DNA of 64,000 nt from the NCBI GenBank assembly GCA_025642065.1, contig JAODUP010000006.1, forward strand, positions 765,001 through 829,000, read 5' to 3'. Every line of letters starts with the position of its first letter. Position 1 is the stretch's first letter. Below the pieces are notes generated by a model that saw nothing but the letters and a program-made list of their open reading frames with translations, was not told the origin of the DNA and made no database searches. The position numbers and the translations under genes are program-made. This document shows positions 22,997-35,094 of the stretch, piece by piece. The stretch is from Paralvinella palmiformis (Eukaryota; Annelida; Polychaeta; Terebellida; Alvinellidae).

Positions 22997-23624
22997 CAAG
23001 TACAACAGTACATAAAAGTGTGAGCATACATACGCATACACAAGTAGTTCGTGTACGCACCAATCTGTACAGCTGTGTATAACTTGCCATGCAGCTGGGT
23101 GGATTTTTTGGATGGCTAAGTGGCATTTGGGTGATTAATTGGGTGAAATAATAGTACAGCTTTTGGGAAAATTCAGGAGCGCAAAAAGTGCATATGCTTT
23201 TTTTATATTTTAGACGAAACAAACAACAAAAAGCAGACGACATTTGTTCGTTGTCAGGTTCCAATAATGACTTAATGTTGAAAATATTTTTAGAAACGCC
23301 CTATAATGGCTTTTCTAATGACTGCCGGTTGATAATGGCCCATTAAACAGATGACGGAGACAGAATATGACAGATGACATGATAACAACAACATTTGATT
23401 GACGTTTGTAACGATGTCGTTAATTCGCAACTAAAATCTCAAACGAAACTCAAGTATTGAAACTGACGTGTTATGACTGATGTTGTGGGGCGGTAATAAC
23501 GATGCTTGTGGATGTTTAGGTCAGCCACGATGGTCAGATGAACTCAGAGTTGTTGAGTCAACCCACCCACTAATTTTGGGTCGGTTTTGGCTTCCTATTT
23601 TGAGCCAGTAAATCGCTGTTAAAT

Positions 23625-23700
23625 GAAAGTTAAGATAACCGTTAATACTGATTTACCGTTAATACTGATTCACCATTAATACTGATTTACCATTAATGAG
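23625..23700. repeat. 17-bp tandem repeat
   Basis: Four near-identical copies of ACCGTTAATACTGATTT. Confidence 0.85.
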
Positions 23701-23888
23701 CCAGATGACTCCCCCCCCCCAATTGAGTTCGCCCAAGGATGTTGAATCAGTCGAGTGATGCTGAGCCAGTCCATGGAAAAGCTGGACATATTTAGTGATG
23801 GGCGTATCCAGTGTTGGTTCATATTCCTAGAGCTATTGGTCAGATGGTAAGGTAGTCAAAGTTTCTGAGACATGACAGGGATGTTCAA

Positions 23889-24020
23889 TCAATATTGAGT
23901 CACTGGCCATAAGTGTTGAATTTTGAGTCACTGGCCATAGTGTTGAATATTGAGTCAATGGCCATAAGTGTTGAATATTGAGTCACTGGCCATAAGGGAT
24001 GAATATTGAGTCGATTCCTT
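23889..24020. repeat. 28-bp tandem repeat
   Basis: About 4.5 copies of a unit holding TTGAGTCACTGGCCATAAG. One copy lacks one base. Confidence 0.9.
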
Positions 24021-24080
24021 GAAACTGAACCAGTACTGGGTCATTTAGTCAGTCCACTGAGCCAGTCTTAGATATAATCC

Positions 24081-24497
24081 AGGGACGTTGAGCCAGCCCA
24101 CTGAACCAGTCTGAGAGATGCCGGACTGATCCAGGGACGTTGAGCCAGCCCACTGAACCAGTCTGATAGATGCCGGACTGATCCAGGGACGTTGAGCCAA
24201 CCCACTGAACCAGTCTCAGGGATGCCGGACTGATCCAGGGACGTTGAGCCAGCACACTGAACTAGTCCCGAGATGCCGGATTGACCCCGGGACGTTGAGC
24301 CAACACACTGAACCAGTCTCAGCGATGCCGGACTGATCCAGGGACGTTGAGCCAGCACACTGAACTAGTCCCGAGATGGCGGATTGACCCAGGGACGTTG
24401 ATCCAACACACTGAACCAGTCTCGGGGATGCTGGATTGATCCAGGGATATTCAGGCATCCCACTGATCTAGTCCCAGATGCTGGACTCACCCATTGA
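24081..24497. repeat. 52-bp minisatellite with a two-unit higher order
   Basis: GGGACGTTGAGCCA recurs at 51- or 52-bp steps (24082, 24134, 24186, 24238, 24289, 24341, 24392, then a diverged copy at 24444). From 24237 on, two variants alternate: CTAGTCCCGAGATG units of 51 bp and CCAGTCTCAG-type units of 52 bp. This gives a 103-bp dimer. The 52-bp period is not a multiple of three, so the open frames here are accidental. Confidence 0.92.
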
Positions 24498-24850
24498 CGT
24501 TGAGTTAACCCAATGAGCCAGATCCAGAGATGCTGGAGTGACAGAAGGACACTGAGCCAGCTACAGACTATTAACTATCCCATTGTACTAAATGTGGTAT
24601 ATTATGGTATATTATAGCCCATTAAATATAGGTCATATAGCACGTGCTCGCTGGCTGAGTATGTCGTAAAATAGCAATCTGGCTAGATTATAGGGGATTA
24701 TTCTGGATTATTCTGGATTACTGTGGTGCATATAGCAAGAAACTATATAGATACCAGCCGGCTTGTTAGTCTATAAACCGGAAGGCAATCATAAAGTGCT
24801 TAGAACAGTCATCCTACACCGATCTTAGCTCTATAGTGACATTAAATCTG

Positions 24851-25165
24851 CCCGCAATGCTTACATTGTCCATGATGTTAATTTGCCCATGATGTTAATT
24901 TGCCTATGATGTTAATTTGCCCATGATGTTAATTTGCATATTATGCTAACTTCCCTCATGATGTTAACTTTGCCTATGATGTTAACTTTGGGCATGATGT
25001 TAACCTTGCCCATGATGTTAACTTCGCCCATGATGTTAACTTTGCCCATGATGTTAACTTCGCCCATGATGTTAACCTTGCCCATGTTATTTACCTTGCC
25101 CCCAATGTTAAGGGTACCCATGTCAAACGTATCGTTACTGCCAAACATTGCCCAGGATGTTACGA
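24851..25165. repeat. 18-bp minisatellite
   Basis: About 17 copies of a CATGATGTTAACTTTGCC unit. Left copies read AATTTGCC and right copies AACTTTGCC or AACTTCGCC. The period keeps both strands open, giving 6-residue peptide repeats that are not evidence of coding. Confidence 0.93.
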
Positions 25166-25710
25166 CATTTCTTCAAACATTCTAGACAGACGTTCATTTT
25201 ATATCGCCCATACAGTTCCCCCCCTCCCTCCACACATCCGCAGTTAGTCAATCTAATCAATCATCGGGATCGTACAATTGCGTGACACCACACAGTCTGT
25301 CTCCGGATCCGTGTTCTCCGTTACTTGCCATATTTCTGGATCTGTGATCCAGATATACCTGCCACATACTGGATGCAGTTTATATCGTCTCCGGAGTACG
25401 TCCAGTCGTAAGCCGGATGCGTGACACGCACCTTAATCCGGATACTGGTTAGCTAACTCCGGGATAAATCACCGCCCTCTCTCATTGGCTCGATAAACCT
25501 GGATCGGATCCGGAAGCGGCGTGCCTAGCCGTTAATACGACGTCTATAAACTGATGATAAAATTGTTTTCTGGATAGAACGTCGGGAAGGGGGAAAGGGG
25601 GGGGGGGTAGTGTAAAGGAGTAAACATTGACCATTATTTACGAGATGAACGTGGTTCTGGATAAAACTGATCAATGACTGGTCAGTTCTGGAGCAGGACG
25701 TGTGACACAC
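25166..25710. other. Repeat-poor segment with TCCGGAT motifs
   Basis: GC-moderate DNA with many TCCGGA or GGATCC words and a poly-G run at about 25600-25608. No exon is recognised. Confidence 0.5.
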
Positions 25711-25715
25711 ACATA

Positions 25716-25746
<31 letters not shown>
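25711..25746. repeat. (CT)n microsatellite
   Basis: About 15 pure CT units. Confidence 0.95.
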
Positions 25747-25750
<4 letters not shown>

Positions 25751-25998
25751 TTATATCTCTACCACAGTCTTCCTTTCTCATTTACTCTCATACATTACTT
25801 CTCACTCTCACCTTCCTTTACCCTCTAGACTTCCCCCTACCTGTACTATCTCAAGCTGTGTATCCCCCCCCCACCAACTGTTAGCGACACCTGTTAACAA
25901 ACAGACACACCTGTATTCTGTCGGCAAGATGGAGACCAATAGTCAACAAACAAAGAAACATCTTCATTAAACATGTATAATATCACGTGACTAGTATC

Positions 25999-26190
25999 TG
26001 TAATCTGTCTGTCTCATCTGACCGTCTAATATGTCTGTCTTAGGTATGTGTCTCATCTGACCGTCTAATATATCTGTCTGAGCTGTATATCTCATCTGAC
26101 CGTCTAACCTGTCTGTCTGAGCTGTATATCTCATCTGACCGTCTAATAGGTCTGTCTGAGCTATGTGTCTCATCTGACAATATAAATCTG
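25999..26190. repeat. 39-bp minisatellite
   Basis: Five copies at exact 39-bp steps of a unit containing TCTCATCTGACCGTCTAATA and CTGTCTGAGCT. The period keeps a minus-strand frame open for 60 codons. Confidence 0.93.
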
Positions 26191-26329
26191 TGTCTGAGAT
26201 ATTTCTGTCTTTATCTCTATCAATTTTGTTATTGTTTTAATTATAAACATTCCATTCATTTTGTTGATTATTACGGATCTAACCAATCATAAGCGATCTG
26301 GATCACTCTACCAATCACAATTGGTCACC

Positions 26330-27240
26330 ACAGTCCAACATTCACCGCTCACCAAACACAGTTCACGAATCACAACTCATTAATCACTGCTCACCAATCA
26401 CTACTCAGCCTATTACAGTTCAACAATCATAGTTCAATAATAACAGCTTATCGATCACAGCTCACTGATCCCACATGTTAAAATAATTCCCAACCCCAGA
26501 ATGATCCAGACATAGCATCAGAACAGTAAGAACAATAGCCACAACTATACTAATCCCGATTTGTCTAAACCTGATGTATAACAACATCTGGTCTTGAAAC
26601 ATCTGCCAGGTTTTTAATATCCACCCTTTGTCTTGAAAGCACTGCCTTGAAAATGTATCTACTGAAAGCATTTGTATTTTCAGACTTTCATTCAAAAACC
26701 TCTGTATTTGAAGCATTTATTTTAAAATCATCTGTCTGAGAAACGTTTGTCTTAGAGATGGATGTCTGTGACACAGATGTTATGCATCTCTCTTCTAATG
26801 TTAGCTTATTGTCTTGTGTCAAACCAAAATAAATGACCAAATCAGCCCATTTAAGTCGGGACTAACACAGCCAGGCTCCACTAAGCTAATTCCCGTCAAG
26901 TTCAGCTCCACGGAGCCTAGCTGGCCAAATTATTTTCTCCACTCATTTGGCTGAGATAGCTTTAGCTCCACAAGCTGAGCTCCATAAAGCTATTCTTCAC
27001 AAAATTTCTGCTTCAAAAAGTGAAGGTCCGCAAAGTTATGCTCCACAAAGCTCCACTCCACTAAATCTTAGTCCCACAAAGGTATACTCCAATAAATCTG
27101 AGCCCCACGAGGTGACACCCATCAGATTCAAATCCGGTCAAATGTACCCCGACAAAGTTACACAAAGTTAAGCTCCACAACAATTCAGCACCACAAGGTC
27201 GAGTTCTGTTAGTTCAGACTGCACGAAGATCCAGACGGAA
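26330..27240. repeat. Three degenerate short-unit arrays
   Basis: At 26330-26465, CACAGTTCACCAATCA-like units of about 16-18 bp. At 26575-26760, TTTGTCTTGAAAGCA-like units. At 26865-27235, AAGCTCCACAAAGTTA-like units of about 18 bp. Each is diverged; unit sequences are unrelated. Confidence 0.6.
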
Positions 27241-28144
27241 GCTCCAGAAAGATCCACCTTTCTGGATCACTTCTAACCTCTAGCTATCGGTATTTACGGC
27301 TGCAAGAACACCGCCTGATGTTGATTTATGGAACTAGAACGATTTGACCTCCAGAGGTCAGAAGAGGAACGTCGTGGACGAGGTGCATAGAATATCAAAG
27401 ATGGCGTCTTTGGAGTTTTCCATCAAAAATGGCGATAGAATAGAATAAAACAGACGAGAAAAGAAACGGTTTCTGATCAGAAGACTAAACTATCACAGTA
27501 TTTGAGGAATCTCTCTAAGTCGTCTGGAAATGAGCAGCGATTGGCACGTAAAAACACTTTGATTAGCTGATTGATTGATTGATTGAGTAACTCGGATATG
27601 ACTCAGCCGGAGTGTGGCTTTTCATTTCAAATCCACGTTCTGAAATTGGGATGTTTCATAGTGATGGTCAGCGATGCTGGGTACGGGATACACCCCGGTC
27701 GGTTGACGATGGAAACAGATTGTAGGTGTCCATAAACTGAGAATAGGTAGAGTGCAGTCCATCGAAGCTCTTGACCGTGAATATAATTTTAAGTCCTTAG
27801 ATCAGCCCGGATCTGGTTTCATGATCTAATTCGACAACAAAATAAACCAAAAACTAACGGACCCATTAGCAAAGATGTCAAAACACTAATGGACATACGT
27901 TTGATCTCCATTAGATTTATTCATAATTGACGCTGCTCTCCCCACCCTCCCCCTTTCACCCAATTACCCCACACCCCTTTATTTCGGACTTGGGTTTCCC
28001 AAGGACTACGCTCGGCCCTATCGAAGGAGACATACCACGAGCGTAACCCGGATCGTTAGGGGACATTTTATCTCCACAGAAACTAACCCCGATATCTTGA
28101 GACATTTGTGATGTCCACAGAAAATTTGACTATCTGACTATATT

Positions 28145-28459
28145 TTCTGTCCAGGGGGTATTTTACCACTTTCTACAACAGGGGGTATTTACCACTCGTA
28201 CGCGAACGCCATCGTTTTGAGTTCAACGCGTTACCGTCTCGGCCACAGCAAAAGACCTTAATACTAAAGAACTTGATGCTAAGGACTTAACACTAAGAAC
28301 TTGATAGTAATGAGCTAATAATACTAAGGACTTAAGTTGTTCGTGGTTCAGGCTACAGCGGTTCTACACACACATATCTTGTTAAACTTATAACTATCAT
28401 ATTTTCCGACATATAACTATCACATTTCCCCGCACAAAGTTGTCTTAATGTCCCCCCCC

Positions 28460-28491
<32 letters not shown>

Positions 28492-28560
28492 GCTGCCATA
28501 TTGTCCCACACACACATCTTACACACAGCTGTTATATTATTGTACTCACATCTATCATAT
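28145..28560. repeat. Degenerate tandem repeats and (CA)n
   Basis: GGGGGTATTTACCAC is duplicated near 28155 and 28183. CTAAGGACTTAA units lie at 28255-28335. CA runs at 28457-28493 are followed by CATATTTCCCCAC units. Confidence 0.7.
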
Positions 28561-28774
28561 TTCCCCACTCAAAAATGAAAGTTTTTTTTACACGTAGCTC
28601 ACGTTTTTCTACAATCACAGGTGTCATGGTGTCCTACTCACAGCTGCCATATCCGTCATTGGGGTGTTATTAAAATGAGGTCGAAAGCGAATTGTTGTAA
28701 ACAACACCACAACAAAAACATTACGAAATGACTAAATATAATTGGCGTGCAACTGCGATTACAGTTGGAAAACA

Positions 28775-29480
28775 GCTGCCAATCACCACGCCACAACTTG
28801 CCGGGGAAGATTCCGTTCAAAGATCATCCAAAGGAACCTACGGTAATCTTTAGATGACGTACACGCACTGATATCAATGTCCAGACCACCTGTTTCAGCT
28901 AAATCCGCTGCCTCCAATTCATTAGCTGTCTTTTCGGTTGTAAGCAATAAATCCTGCCTTAAAGACCACCTTCGTTTAACGACCGACTGACGTTGGGTAC
29001 CCCCCCCCCACACACACACACCCAACCATCGTTGCCATCTTAGAACAGTTTATTTCGTACTTGAGTCGTTTTCTCATTTGTCAGATGTTTGTAAATGATC
29101 CGCGACGAGACCGAAACGAATGAACAATGACTGCTCAATGGTCATTGTCCTGCAATTGTCCTCCTACAATCATGTGATTGTCCTTCATCCTGGCTGGCTC
29201 ATCATCTGTAACGCCCGGTCCATTATCACCGTCTCAGGGACGAGATCCAGATGAATGGTGACATTAACGCCGACCAACGCCCTAACGACTGTCCTATAAT
29301 GAGCGAGACCGTGCCTTCCGAAAGAGACAAGATGGCCGCCAGAATGGCAGCGCCTCACCGGATCGCGGCGGTCGTCGTCTTCGAATCGGTCGCGAGCTAG
29401 CTGCCCGTCAACAGACTCCCCGAATTTGCCAGATGCCGTATCCGTTGATCCGGATCGACTGGACAATTCATCAGTCAGAT
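28775..29480. other. Repeat-poor, GC-richer block with unrecognised open frames
   Basis: A minus-strand frame at 28783-29025 (80 codons, acidic middle, no known motif) and one at 29185-29466 (93 codons) have mixed composition but no recognised domain or convincing splice sites. CAAGATGGCCGCCAG at 29328-29342 on the plus strand is a YY1-type initiator motif, followed by a short frame. Coding status is unresolved. Confidence 0.25.
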
Positions 29481-29639
29481 CGTGACCAGAAAGGTTACGT
29501 TATTGTCCTCTCCGTGTCAATAATCTTCTGACATATTGTCTGCGACAGAATGAGGCAAAACTTCTAAAATTGTAGTATTTAGAGAAGTCCAAAAGAGTGA
29601 GCAAGAAATAGAGCTTAGACACCATAGATGTCTAGACGT

Positions 29640-30140
29640 CTTTGAGTTGTTATACACCTTATACGTGTTAACTATATTAGACACGTGTTAAAGAGACATT
29701 AGTGCCGTGTTACATAGACACATTGATCGTATTAGACGTGCGAGGGAGATTTTAGACGGTTTAGATACGTTAGACGCGTTCGGGACATGAAAATAAAACG
29801 AGGCCAACAAAACATGGGATAAAACTAGACAGACAGCGACATCTAGCGTCAAACCAGTAACACCTATCTTGAGGACAATGGTAGTTGTAATGGGTACTGT
29901 TATAGTTGTTATGAACACTGTAGTAGTTGTTATGAGTACTGTTGTAGTCGTTAAAGGGTCGATATTAGCCAGTCGTTAATAGAACAATAATAGTTATTAG
30001 CTGGACAATATATCAGCTGTTACCAGGACAATGTTTGCTGCTACTAGAATAACAGTAACTGTGAGTACATTTGTAGCTGTTAATAGGAAAGTGGTAGCTG
30101 TTATTCGAATGTTCCCAAGACAATACCGGTCATTAACAGC
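29640..30140. repeat. Degenerate tandem repeats
   Basis: CACGTGTTA-type words at 29650-29790, then TTGTTATGAGTACTGTAGTAG-like units of about 21-24 bp at 29880-30090. Confidence 0.55.
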
Positions 30141-30155
30141 AAAATGAGGATAACG

Positions 30156-30371
30156 TTGTGGAACGATATCCCACTTCATATCAGGAGTACGGACAAATTA
30201 AACAAATTTAAATCTATGCTAAAGATTCATTTGTTCACACAAGCATATGGTTGACCATATTAACTTGTACATAATGTAAATGTGTTTATTTCATATTGTT
30301 AAGCGCCCTTGAACTAAGTATTAGGATATGTGGCGCTATAATAAGTGTTATGTTATTATTATTATTATTAC
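30156..30371 (+). mobile_element. 5'-truncated LINE: C-terminus of non-LTR reverse transcriptase ORF and 3' tail
   Basis: A 32-codon frame from 30156 to the TGA at 30252-30254 reads L-W-N-D-I-P-L-H-I-R-S, then K-F-K-S-M-L-K-I-H-L-F. This is the usual end of ORF2 in CR1/L2-like non-LTR elements. It is followed by a short 3' UTR holding GTTAAGCGCCCTTGA and GTGGCGCTATAATAAG and ending in (ATT)n at 30353-30371. Such GGCGCTATA and ATT-rich tails are typical of these elements. The rest of the reverse transcriptase is absent. Clade assignment is by resemblance only. Confidence 0.75.
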
Positions 30372-30526
30372 ATTATATTTTCACGATTAATCGGCGGGGG
30401 GGGTGATGGTGTCACCAATGGCGTTTGTTACGAGGACATTGTATACTGTCGCCAGGATAACATCTACCGTCACAGGGACAATTTCTAAACTTACAAGCAC
30501 ACCCAAAACATGCTCCACAATTAAAC

Positions 30527-30533
<7 letters not shown>

Positions 30534-30577
<44 letters not shown>

Positions 30578-30909
30578 CACCAGAAATATTATATCTACTG
30601 CTAAGAAGCCTAATATTTACAATTACTAGAGCAATTTGTCATATTACTATAAAAATATCTACCGTTCCATCGTCTACCTTAGAACTAAACAAAACTCGGA
30701 TATGAAGTGAGGATTAAGTTCAGCGAAACAAACATAGTATTTTTAATCCCTTATAAATCCTTTGCCGATAAACAAGATGGAGTACTTCAGTCTAACTTAA
30801 GTGGTAAAAACTTAAGTCAATATTAAAATGTTAAAAACTGTAACTGTTGTTGTCTTTTCTACGCCTTTATGTCTATGGTTGGCTAAATGGGAAAAACACA
30901 CGATGTAAG

Positions 30910-30952
<43 letters not shown>
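30534..30952. repeat. Two (AT)n arrays
   Basis: AT at 30534-30574 and at 30912-30952, both about 20 units. Confidence 0.95.
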
Positions 30953-30955
<3 letters not shown>

Positions 30956-31014
30956 TCAGATTTCATATTTTGGTTACCTATGAATAGGTGAAATTAACCT
31001 ATAATTATGGAGCC

Positions 31015-31110
31015 TAAAACACGTCAAACACCACCGGCCAGTCACCTACTGTGATCGAACGCAGAACCCCACGGTTTCTAGCCGAACACCTTTCCGCTCA
31101 GCCAACGTAA
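31015..31110 (-). repeat. tRNA-like SINE fragment, Leu/Ser type
   Basis: On the minus strand, GTTGGCTGAGCGGAAAGG matches a class II tRNA A box, and TGCGTTCGATCACAG follows with B-box features. No full acceptor stem is seen. Confidence 0.5.
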
Positions 31111-31690
31111 TGTTATGCCACCATGCTGGCCGGCTTATCATCAGTTCCGATAAACAGCCGACACATATTTCCCTATACGGTACGAATTAGCCCCCACACA
31201 CCACCGATACGGCCCTGTTTGCTTTCGTCCGCCGGCCAAATCGTCACCGGGTTCTCGTTCGGCCCCGCGTCTACTCGGCTTCGGCGCAAATTAACGTCGA
31301 GCGGTTTCGTTGTCATTCTGTTTACATCGGTTCCTCAGACGATTTACATCTGGGAGTGAATGGTCGAAGAGAGACATTCTCTCTCCATTCATCAAGTCTT
31401 AAGAGAAAACTGCTAAGTTGTTCGGCGTCGGCGTCATGTTTTTGTCGATGTTACTCGCTCCCGTATCTCAGGTCGTCCACTCTCCCCCCAACAACAACCC
31501 CCCTCTCCGCCGTCTGCTACCATTCTTCAAGGTAAGTGGGGGCGGAGGTGGGTGGCGCTAGTGCTTTGATCGATCGCTTGATGAACAAACGTATCAATAG
31601 ATTTCTGGAACAGCTAAACCAGGTAGCTCTTTATTATCTTTATATGTATGTCTCTAACTGTCAATCATCTTCCTCTCTTCTGGTTCATAT
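31111..31690. other. Repeat-poor segment
   Basis: Mixed-composition DNA with short open frames without recognisable domains; no exon supported. Confidence 0.5.
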
Positions 31691-31693
31691 ACA

Positions 31694-31694
31694 A

Positions 31695-31744
<50 letters not shown>

Positions 31745-31771
31745 TTCATATATGCATGTATGAATGTCCGC

Positions 31772-31813
<42 letters not shown>

Positions 31814-32026
31814 ATCTACACCTCGTCAGTACACTCCAGTCATTACAGCATTACTCGTCACTCAGCTCAAACTGTTACCTTACACCCGCACACAGTAAAC
31901 AACAGGATCAGAACGATTGTGTGTGTGTGTGTGTGTGTGTTGGCAGTAAATGAAATTGTGATTACTTTATCTGGATGTTTCATCATGAGAAGAAACCATT
32001 ATTGGCATTAATCTCAGTCGGGACAC

Positions 32027-32061
<35 letters not shown>

Positions 32062-32072
32062 GAGAGAGAGCG
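31694..32072. repeat. (CT)n(AT)n, (CTAT)n, (GT)n and (GA)n cluster
   Basis: CT then AT at 31694-31744, about ten CTAT units at 31773-31813, GT at 31918-31940 and GA at 32029-32070. Confidence 0.95.
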
Positions 32073-32499
32073 AGCACAAACGACCATCCGACCATATAAA
32101 CAGCTTCCATCTTTTGTCTCATCCCACCTTCCAGAGATCGATCGGATCGTTCCCAAATATAGGCGCCCCATATGTGGTTATACGGCCCACACCAAACAGT
32201 ACCAAATGATAATTGTTATACATCTGGGACGGACGAAGGCGATTGGTCCGAGTGGTTAGGGGGCGGTCGGAAACCGGTTCTATTTGCGCTTCAGTCACGT
32301 TACGTCAATAAAATACATCGTAACAGTATCGGAGTGGGCTAAATTACGCCAGTTAAAGGGACAGCTTTACTAATAGGGAACTAAATGTACTTGTTATCTA
32401 TGGGGAGAGGGGAGGAGTAGTTGTGTTGTGTCATAACAAAGGATCTATTATAGATATATAAGTCGAGTTGTCTGTGCTCTGGCATGTTGCTGATAATGA

Positions 32500-32500
32500 T

Positions 32501-32546
<46 letters not shown>

Positions 32547-32720
32547 CGTTCATGCATATACAGACACTGGTACAGACACACATAAACATAAATAGAAAGA
32601 CATAGTTACTAGGACGGATACATACATATACACAGGCACGTACAAACACACACACATACAGATACACATAGGCATACACACACACACACACACAGACAGA
32701 GAGAGAGAGAGAGAGAGAGA
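32500..32720. repeat. (AT)n, (CA)n and (GA)n cluster
   Basis: AT at 32501-32542, interrupted CA at 32630-32693 and GA at 32698-32720. Confidence 0.94.
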
Positions 32721-32849
32721 TTGGGGGAGGGAAAGCTGGTGATGTGACAATACAAGTCTCGACACGAAAATGCTTCCCTTCATACAATCCTGTAATGAAT
32801 GGTCCAGAGGGTCTAATCAGGATTCGGGATTCTCCGTGCCAGTGCCCTC

Positions 32850-33680
32850 TCCCACCCTGCCATAAGATTCATTCCCGTTTTAGAATCCATCGAAAAGCAG
32901 ACGATTTTCCCTGACACCGGGACACCCCACTTCGCCCTGTTTTCCTAATCTCTAGACCGATAGCTCGAGTTCATCGCGTCGAGTCAAAATCCGATCATAC
33001 TCGAACGCCCTGTAGTAACTCGCCAACCATCTGCTGGTGTCTTTGTTCCGAGAAGTGACGTCATATCCTTCTATGGCGTCGTTTCAAGAAAATAATTTCC
33101 GTTAATTTTTCTCGCTATTTTAACAGCCAGCTAACGGGGATGAGTGTGTCGCCATTATGTTAACTTGATTAAGGTTATCTCAGTACTGTTACAGAGCCAA
33201 TAATTAAGCCATTATGTCTTTGTGTAGGCAGACGATTGGAGAGATTTGTACCGCGTTCGGCCGCCATAGAACATCCCATAATGAAGCTATATCAGGCTCT
33301 CTCGTATAGCTGGCCTGCCGGGTCATAATTCAATATTTAGCCGCTCCGATATGTTAATCATGTTCGCGTCTTAATTGAATTCTGTACGCGTCTATTTTTG
33401 TCCAATTATTATTATAAAGCACGCGTTAAAAATCAACCATTAGCAAGTGATAAACTATATACACGGATACATAATTATTTTAAGGGACTTGTATAAACTA
33501 CTTTAATGGGGAGAAAATAAACCAATGTGACTAAACATCAGCCGTTGCTGAGTAAATGTCATCATTTGAAAAAGTAAGCCATATCTTGCCTTAGCAACAA
33601 TATTGTTCTTGCTTACTGTTATGACATACGGGAAATATTTTATTAAAAAAATTGTTGTTCATCAATTAAATTATCGGTCG
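32850..33680. promoter_or_regulatory. Repeat-free island, candidate conserved noncoding element
   Basis: About 830 bp have no microsatellite, in sharp contrast with the flanks. A perfect TGACGTCA lies at 33056-33063, and several homeodomain-type words (TTAATTGAATT, CCAATTATT, TCATAATTC) lie at 33190-33410. No coding potential is seen. The regulatory role is inferred. Confidence 0.3.
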
Positions 33681-34004
33681 CTTATTTTACGTGTGTTTGA
33701 ATGTCTAGATTTAAGTGAATTGTGACCCGGATGGCCGACCATAATCTCGTGCCAACGCGCCACCTGTACATCAAGAGGTGGACGTGATCCCGAGATCCGG
33801 ACGTTCCAGCCGGGCGCCGTTGTTTAATGTTTAATTCATAGTTTACTGACAGGTGGCAGCACCTTGATACAATACCCGAGAGGATGGGCCAGGCATCGCC
33901 CCTCCTCCACCTACCGGTCGTCGCCCACCAGACACATAGCGCCACCTATAAACAGCAGCTTCGTCTAACAAGATTTTCAGTCGCTTCTCCGTATTCTAAT
34001 CTGG

Positions 34005-34125
34005 AGCGGTTATCGTGTGGTCATTGTGTGGTCATCAAGTGGTTATCTGCGTAGTAGTTGTGTGGTGATCGAGCGGTTATGGCGTGGTCGTTGTGTGGTT
34101 ATCGAGCGGTTATCATGTGGTGGTG
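34005..34125. repeat. Degenerate GTGGTTATCGAGCGGTTAT repeat
   Basis: Six or so diverged units of about 17-20 bp. Confidence 0.65.
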
Positions 34126-34253
34126 AGGGGCGGGGCGGGTTGTGGCTACTGGGAGGAGATATTTCAAGTGTTGCTCTTAGTAACACAGAGAGCGATGTAA
34201 TGAAGTATATTTGATGTTGAGAGCATCATAAGTCATAAACATCATGATGTAAT

Positions 34254-34254
<1 letters not shown>

Positions 34255-34293
<39 letters not shown>

Positions 34294-34482
34294 AGAGAGA
34301 GATGTGGGAAGTGAATGATATATTATGAATGTTAGATAGATATAACAGATATAATAGATATATGTAATAGATGATAATATAGTATAAAAAAAAAACTATA
34401 ATATAATGAATATATAGAAGATAGATAGTGGATAGTTATAATAAATGATAGATAGATAAGATAAAGAAATTAAAGATAGCAT

Positions 34483-34546
<64 letters not shown>

Positions 34547-34626
34547 ATAGAAAAATGAACAGACATATAGACATATAGATGTTTAGATAAATAAACAAAA
34601 AAGATAGATAGATAGATCTATATATT

Positions 34627-34664
<38 letters not shown>
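34255..34664. repeat. (AT)n, (ATAG)n and (GA)n cluster
   Basis: AT at 34255-34292, ATAG/GATA-rich DNA from 34320 with a clean array at 34483-34536, and GA at 34630-34664. Confidence 0.94.
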
Positions 34665-34666
<2 letters not shown>

Positions 34667-34767
34667 ACGGTTTGTGACATCCCTCTATTAAGCTCCGATA
34701 ACTAACATTATATTGTCATATTTTCTGACATTGTTATTGACATTTTGTCACGTGTCTCGGACTCGAA

Positions 34768-34768
<1 letters not shown>

Positions 34769-34816
<48 letters not shown>

Positions 34817-34892
34817 AACAAACAAAACACACACACATACAAAGAGGGTGATACATACACACACGCACACCACACACACACACACACACAAC
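34769..34892. repeat. (CA)n arrays
   Basis: A CA run at 34769-34812 and shorter runs to 34890. Confidence 0.95.
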
Positions 34893-34902
34893 GTCTCAGC
34901 AA

Positions 34903-35026
34903 GAAAAGTCGCCACTCTGGATTCAGTCACCTGAAGAAACGTCCAGAGTTTGAATTCACGGTTCGAGATTCTCTGTGCCTGTGCCTTATTATACACAGCT
35001 AAAACACACACACACACACACACACA

Positions 35027-35057
<31 letters not shown>

Positions 35058-35062
35058 CGGAC
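34903..35062 (+). repeat. CA-tailed interspersed repeat, copy with (CA)n(GA)n end
   Basis: GAAAAGTCGCCACTCTGGATTC, then CACCTGAAGAAACGTCC, GAATTCACGGTTCGAGATTC and CTGTGCCTTATTATACACAGC lead into (CA)n and (GA)n. The same order of words recurs at 40205, 60875 and 62030. Confidence 0.75.
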
Positions 35063-35094
35063 GGACAGACAGACAGACACAGAGAAAGAGAGAG

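Noticed and set aside
24851..25165. Regular repeats considered as a CRISPR array
   Set aside because: The units are contiguous with no unique spacers, and the genome is eukaryotic.
26462..26716. 84-codon minus-strand frame with a hydrophobic stretch resembling a membrane helix
   Set aside because: Much of it is a degenerate TTTGTCTTGAAAGCA-type tandem repeat; the hydrophobic part is likely chance.
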